Below are positions 5,640-6,341 of a stretch of 6,341 bases of DNA, in pieces. The stretch comes from Deltaproteobacteria bacterium RIFCSPLOWO2_12_FULL_60_16 (GTDB lineage Bacteria > Desulfobacterota > Binatia > UBA9968), in contig MGSR01000087.1 of assembly GCA_001798565.1 (NCBI GenBank), positions 1 to 6,341 of the forward strand, read 5' to 3'. The notes below the pieces were generated by a model. The model did not search any database and had not been told where the DNA came from. It saw only the letters and a list, made by a program, of their open reading frames with translations. Position 1 is the first letter of the stretch. The number at the start of each line of letters is the position of its first letter. Both the position numbers and the translations under genes were made by a program.

Positions 5640-6341
5640 ATGATGAGGACAAAAAATCATCCCTTTGGAGCCTCGGTCGGCCTAGTGCTGGCCGCACTGT
5701 TAATGTCCCCTTCCCTGGCTTCGTCGCAAAGTCCTTTTTACCAGGGAAAGACGATCACGCTCATTCAAGCCACGTCGCCCGGGGGCACTTCGGATATGAT
5801 GGTCAAGGCCGTCGTTCCTTATTTAAAAAGGCATATTCCCGGAGAGCCGACCGTCGTATCTGAGTACATGCCGGGAGGGGGGGGAACGAAGGCCGTCAAC
5901 CACATTTACAAGAATGTCCGACCTGACGGCTTGACTCTCGGAAACGTTGGCGGCGGTCTGGTGACCAACGCAGTGCTCGGCGAGCGCCGCGTGCTGTACG
6001 ACCTCGATAAATTAATCTACCTCGGCTCGCCGCACAGCCACTATCACTGGGTTTTCATGACGAAAAGGGAGACCGGTCTCACCAGCCTGGAAGCGTTGCG
6101 GTCGGCCTCCGGGGTGAGAATCGGGGCCCAGGCTGTGGGCCATTCCGTCTACATTGTTGGCCGGCTCGTTGCATTTCTGATGGGCCTCAGGGAGCCAAAG
6201 TTTGTGGTCGGTTATTCCGGACCGGAACTCGACCTCGCCCTGCAGAGCGGAGAGGTGGACGCGCGCATCAACAACGCCGACACATTGTTAAAGCGGAATC
6301 GGGAATGGTTGACCAAAGGCGTTGTCGAGGTCCACGCCATC
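5640..6341 (+). CDS. TctC/Bug-family periplasmic solute-binding protein (second copy, 3' truncated by window)
   Basis: An open frame runs from ATG at 5640 to the right edge with no stop, giving 234 residues and ending exactly on a codon. It is a paralogue of the preceding gene. From PFYQGK onward the two align without gaps over 203 residues, with about 130 identical by hand count (~64%). The N-terminus MMRTKNHPFG, a hydrophobic run to about residue 28 and a likely SLA-SS or ASS-Q cleavage make a signal peptide. The ligand loop is PGGTSDMMVK (47-56): the Asp is kept, but the family Arg four residues later is Lys here. PDGLTLGNVG, YDLDKLIYLGSP, GVRIGAQ, GYSGPE and GEVDAR are all retained. AGGAGG at 5629-5634 serves either of two adjacent ATG codons (5640 or 5643). 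The short 48-base gap suggests co-transcription with the first copy. About one third of the protein is missing. Confidence 0.85.
   Translation, partial: MMRTKNHPFGASVGLVLAALLMSPSLASSQSPFYQGKTITLIQATSPGGTSDMMVKAVVPYLKRHIPGEPTVVSEYMPGGGGTKAVNHIYKNVRPDGLTLGNVGGGLVTNAVLGERRVLYDLDKLIYLGSPHSHYHWVFMTKRETGLTSLEALRSASGVRIGAQAVGHSVYIVGRLVAFLMGLREPKFVVGYSGPELDLALQSGEVDARINNADTLLKRNREWLTKGVVEVHAI

Overview
This window looks like the origin-proximal chromosome-partition neighbourhood of a bacterium, followed by unrelated transport-type genes. All genes are on the + strand. In order they are: the C-terminal half of mnmE (cut by the left edge), complete mnmG, complete parA, complete parB, a complete TctC/Bug-family periplasmic solute-binding protein, and the first 234 codons of a second, closely related one (cut by the right edge). 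The sequence is moderately GC-rich with AT-rich gaps between genes. The gene content and the Bug-type proteins suggest an uncultured Gram-negative lineage of the broad Deltaproteobacteria/Binatota/Methylomirabilota kind. That placement is inferred from protein flavour and is not resolved by anything diagnostic here.

Region 1 (1-2613) encodes the two subunits of the tRNA wobble-uridine modification enzyme MnmEG. The 58-base gap between them holds a textbook parS site (714-729), only six bases before the mnmG start codon. Region 2 (2614-2790) is a short but dense intergenic stretch. It has an imperfect hairpin built of CGTGCTCGT-type repeats, a second parS site in the opposite orientation (2689-2704), a sigma-70-like promoter candidate and a perfect 7+3+7 palindrome lying on the possible -10 box. 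Region 3 (2791-4420) is parA-parB with overlapping reading frames, so the proteins that act on the parS sites are encoded next to them. rsmG (gidB), which in many bacteria sits between mnmG and parA, is absent from this position.

Region 4 (4421-4529) separates the partition operon from the transport genes and has only weak terminator and promoter candidates. Region 5 (4530-6341) is a tandem pair of secreted solute-binding proteins. They are about 64% identical over 203 ungapped residues by hand count. No TctA/TctB membrane subunits are visible in the window.

No clearly new biological system is visible. The most interesting points are the two parS sites bracketing mnmG, one of them overlapping its translation-initiation region; the missing rsmG; the operator-like palindrome in front of parA; and the duplicated orphan binding proteins.
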